From the NCBI GenBank assembly GCA_945889365.1, contig CAMDBQ010000080.1, forward strand, positions 1 to 6,756: a DNA stretch of 6,756 nucleotides, read 5' to 3'. The DNA is from Legionella genomosp. 1. GTDB taxonomy: Bacteria > Pseudomonadota > Gammaproteobacteria > Legionellales > Legionellaceae. Under the pieces are notes generated by a model that saw only the letters and a list, made by a program, of their open reading frames with translations, was not told the DNA's origin and made no database searches. The position numbers and the translations under genes are program-made. Below are positions 6,403-6,756 of this stretch, piece after piece. Each line of letters begins with the position of its first letter. Within the stretch, counting starts at the first letter, position 1.

Positions 6403-6756
6403 GATAGCTGGCTGAGTGTTTTTTCAAGTGCTTTAAATAATGTTGTAGCGTCTTTTTTTAACCAGGTATAAATATCATCCGCTAATTTTTCGTCATAAGT
6501 ATGGGTGGTTAAATTCCTTTTTACATGGAGCTCACCCCAGCCTTTTGCATCGGTTATCAATCCTTGTTGATAAGCTATTTTTAATGTCTCTTTGGCGTTC
6601 AGTGCGCTCAGATCAATGGTTGCCAAATAAGCTTTCAGGGTATTCCAGGCGAGTTCATAAGTAAATTCAAAGCGTTGAATAGCGGCATCGCGCACATATT
6701 CCGAGAAGGGTGCATTGAGGGCTTTTTCCAGTTGTCCCAATGCTCGTTTAAAGGCC
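6399..6756 (-). CDS. hepT: HepT-type HEPN toxin (HI0074 / nucleotidyltransferase substrate-binding family), 5' end outside window
   Basis: An all-helical HEPN protein. Family members of this type are RNases whose toxicity is blocked by the partner MntA. Counting from the TTG at 6740, the protein shows FEFTYELAWNTLKAYL (24-39), typical of the HI0074 family, and RNLTTHTY (75-82; bases 6495-6518). The latter is the HEPN R-x4-H catalytic motif with the following x-Y, whose tyrosine is the known AMPylation site in characterised HepT. The frame stays open upstream of that TTG (codons AFKRAL to the window edge) and those residues look like the family's N-terminal helix, so the real start lies beyond 6756. 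Only a short N-terminal piece should be missing. The toxin gene precedes and overlaps the antitoxin gene by four bases. The toxin appears intact rather than decayed. Confidence 0.88.
   Translation of the reverse strand, partial: AFKRALGQLEKALNAPFSEYVRDAAIQRFEFTYELAWNTLKAYLATIDLSALNAKETLKIAYQQGLITDAKGWGELHVKRNLTTHTYDEKLADDIYTWLKKDATTLFKALEKTLSQLS

Noticed and set aside
6738..6740. TTG as start codon of hepT
   Set aside because: The frame continues to the window edge with residues resembling the family's N-terminal helix, so the real start lies beyond 6756.

Overview
The window is A+T-rich bacterial DNA with dense coding and operon-style gene overlaps. It carries four genes: one very long gene on the plus strand and three on the minus strand. 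A giant protein built around a SecA-like motor, a POT-family transporter and a HEPN/MNT toxin-antitoxin pair together suggest a gammaproteobacterium, possibly of the Legionella/Coxiella order. That placement is inference from gene style only. No rRNA, tRNA or marker gene confirms it.

Bases 1-4182 (+): one uninterrupted reading frame that is already open at base 1, so the true start lies outside the window. The middle of the protein (about residues 555-1075, counted from base 1) is a divergent SecA-type DEAD motor ATPase. It has a Q-motif-like segment, a GTGEGKS Walker A, a DEGD Walker B, a VTGSAG motif, and the SecA/helicase motifs GRG and GRSGR. More than 550 residues of unrecognised helical sequence precede the motor and more than 300 follow it, so this is not the housekeeping SecA. 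A strong Shine-Dalgarno plus in-frame GTG near the 3' end could also give a separate 80-residue C-terminal product.

Bases 4183-4297: a short gap between convergent genes. It holds a perfect 13-bp hairpin that may act as a two-way terminator or RNA-end stabiliser.

Bases 4298-5797 (-): a 499-residue, roughly 14-helix transporter of the POT/PTR2 (proton-dependent oligopeptide) family. The scaffold motifs are present, but the ExxER motif of helix 1 and the conserved lysine of helix 4 are replaced. Its substrate or coupling may therefore be unusual. Two good sigma70-like promoters lie upstream of it.

Bases 5798-6096: 299 bp without an intact gene. The POT-side half holds the promoters. The rest holds, at most, a short stop-interrupted reading frame on the plus strand.

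Bases 6097-6756 (-): a HepT (HEPN toxin) gene, cut by the right window edge, overlapping by ATGA an MntA-type nucleotidyltransferase antitoxin gene. The motifs that define the system are intact: RNLTTHTY in HepT and GS-x10-DxD in MntA. The pair should act as a self-contained module. Nothing in the window ties it functionally to the transporter or to the SecA-like protein.
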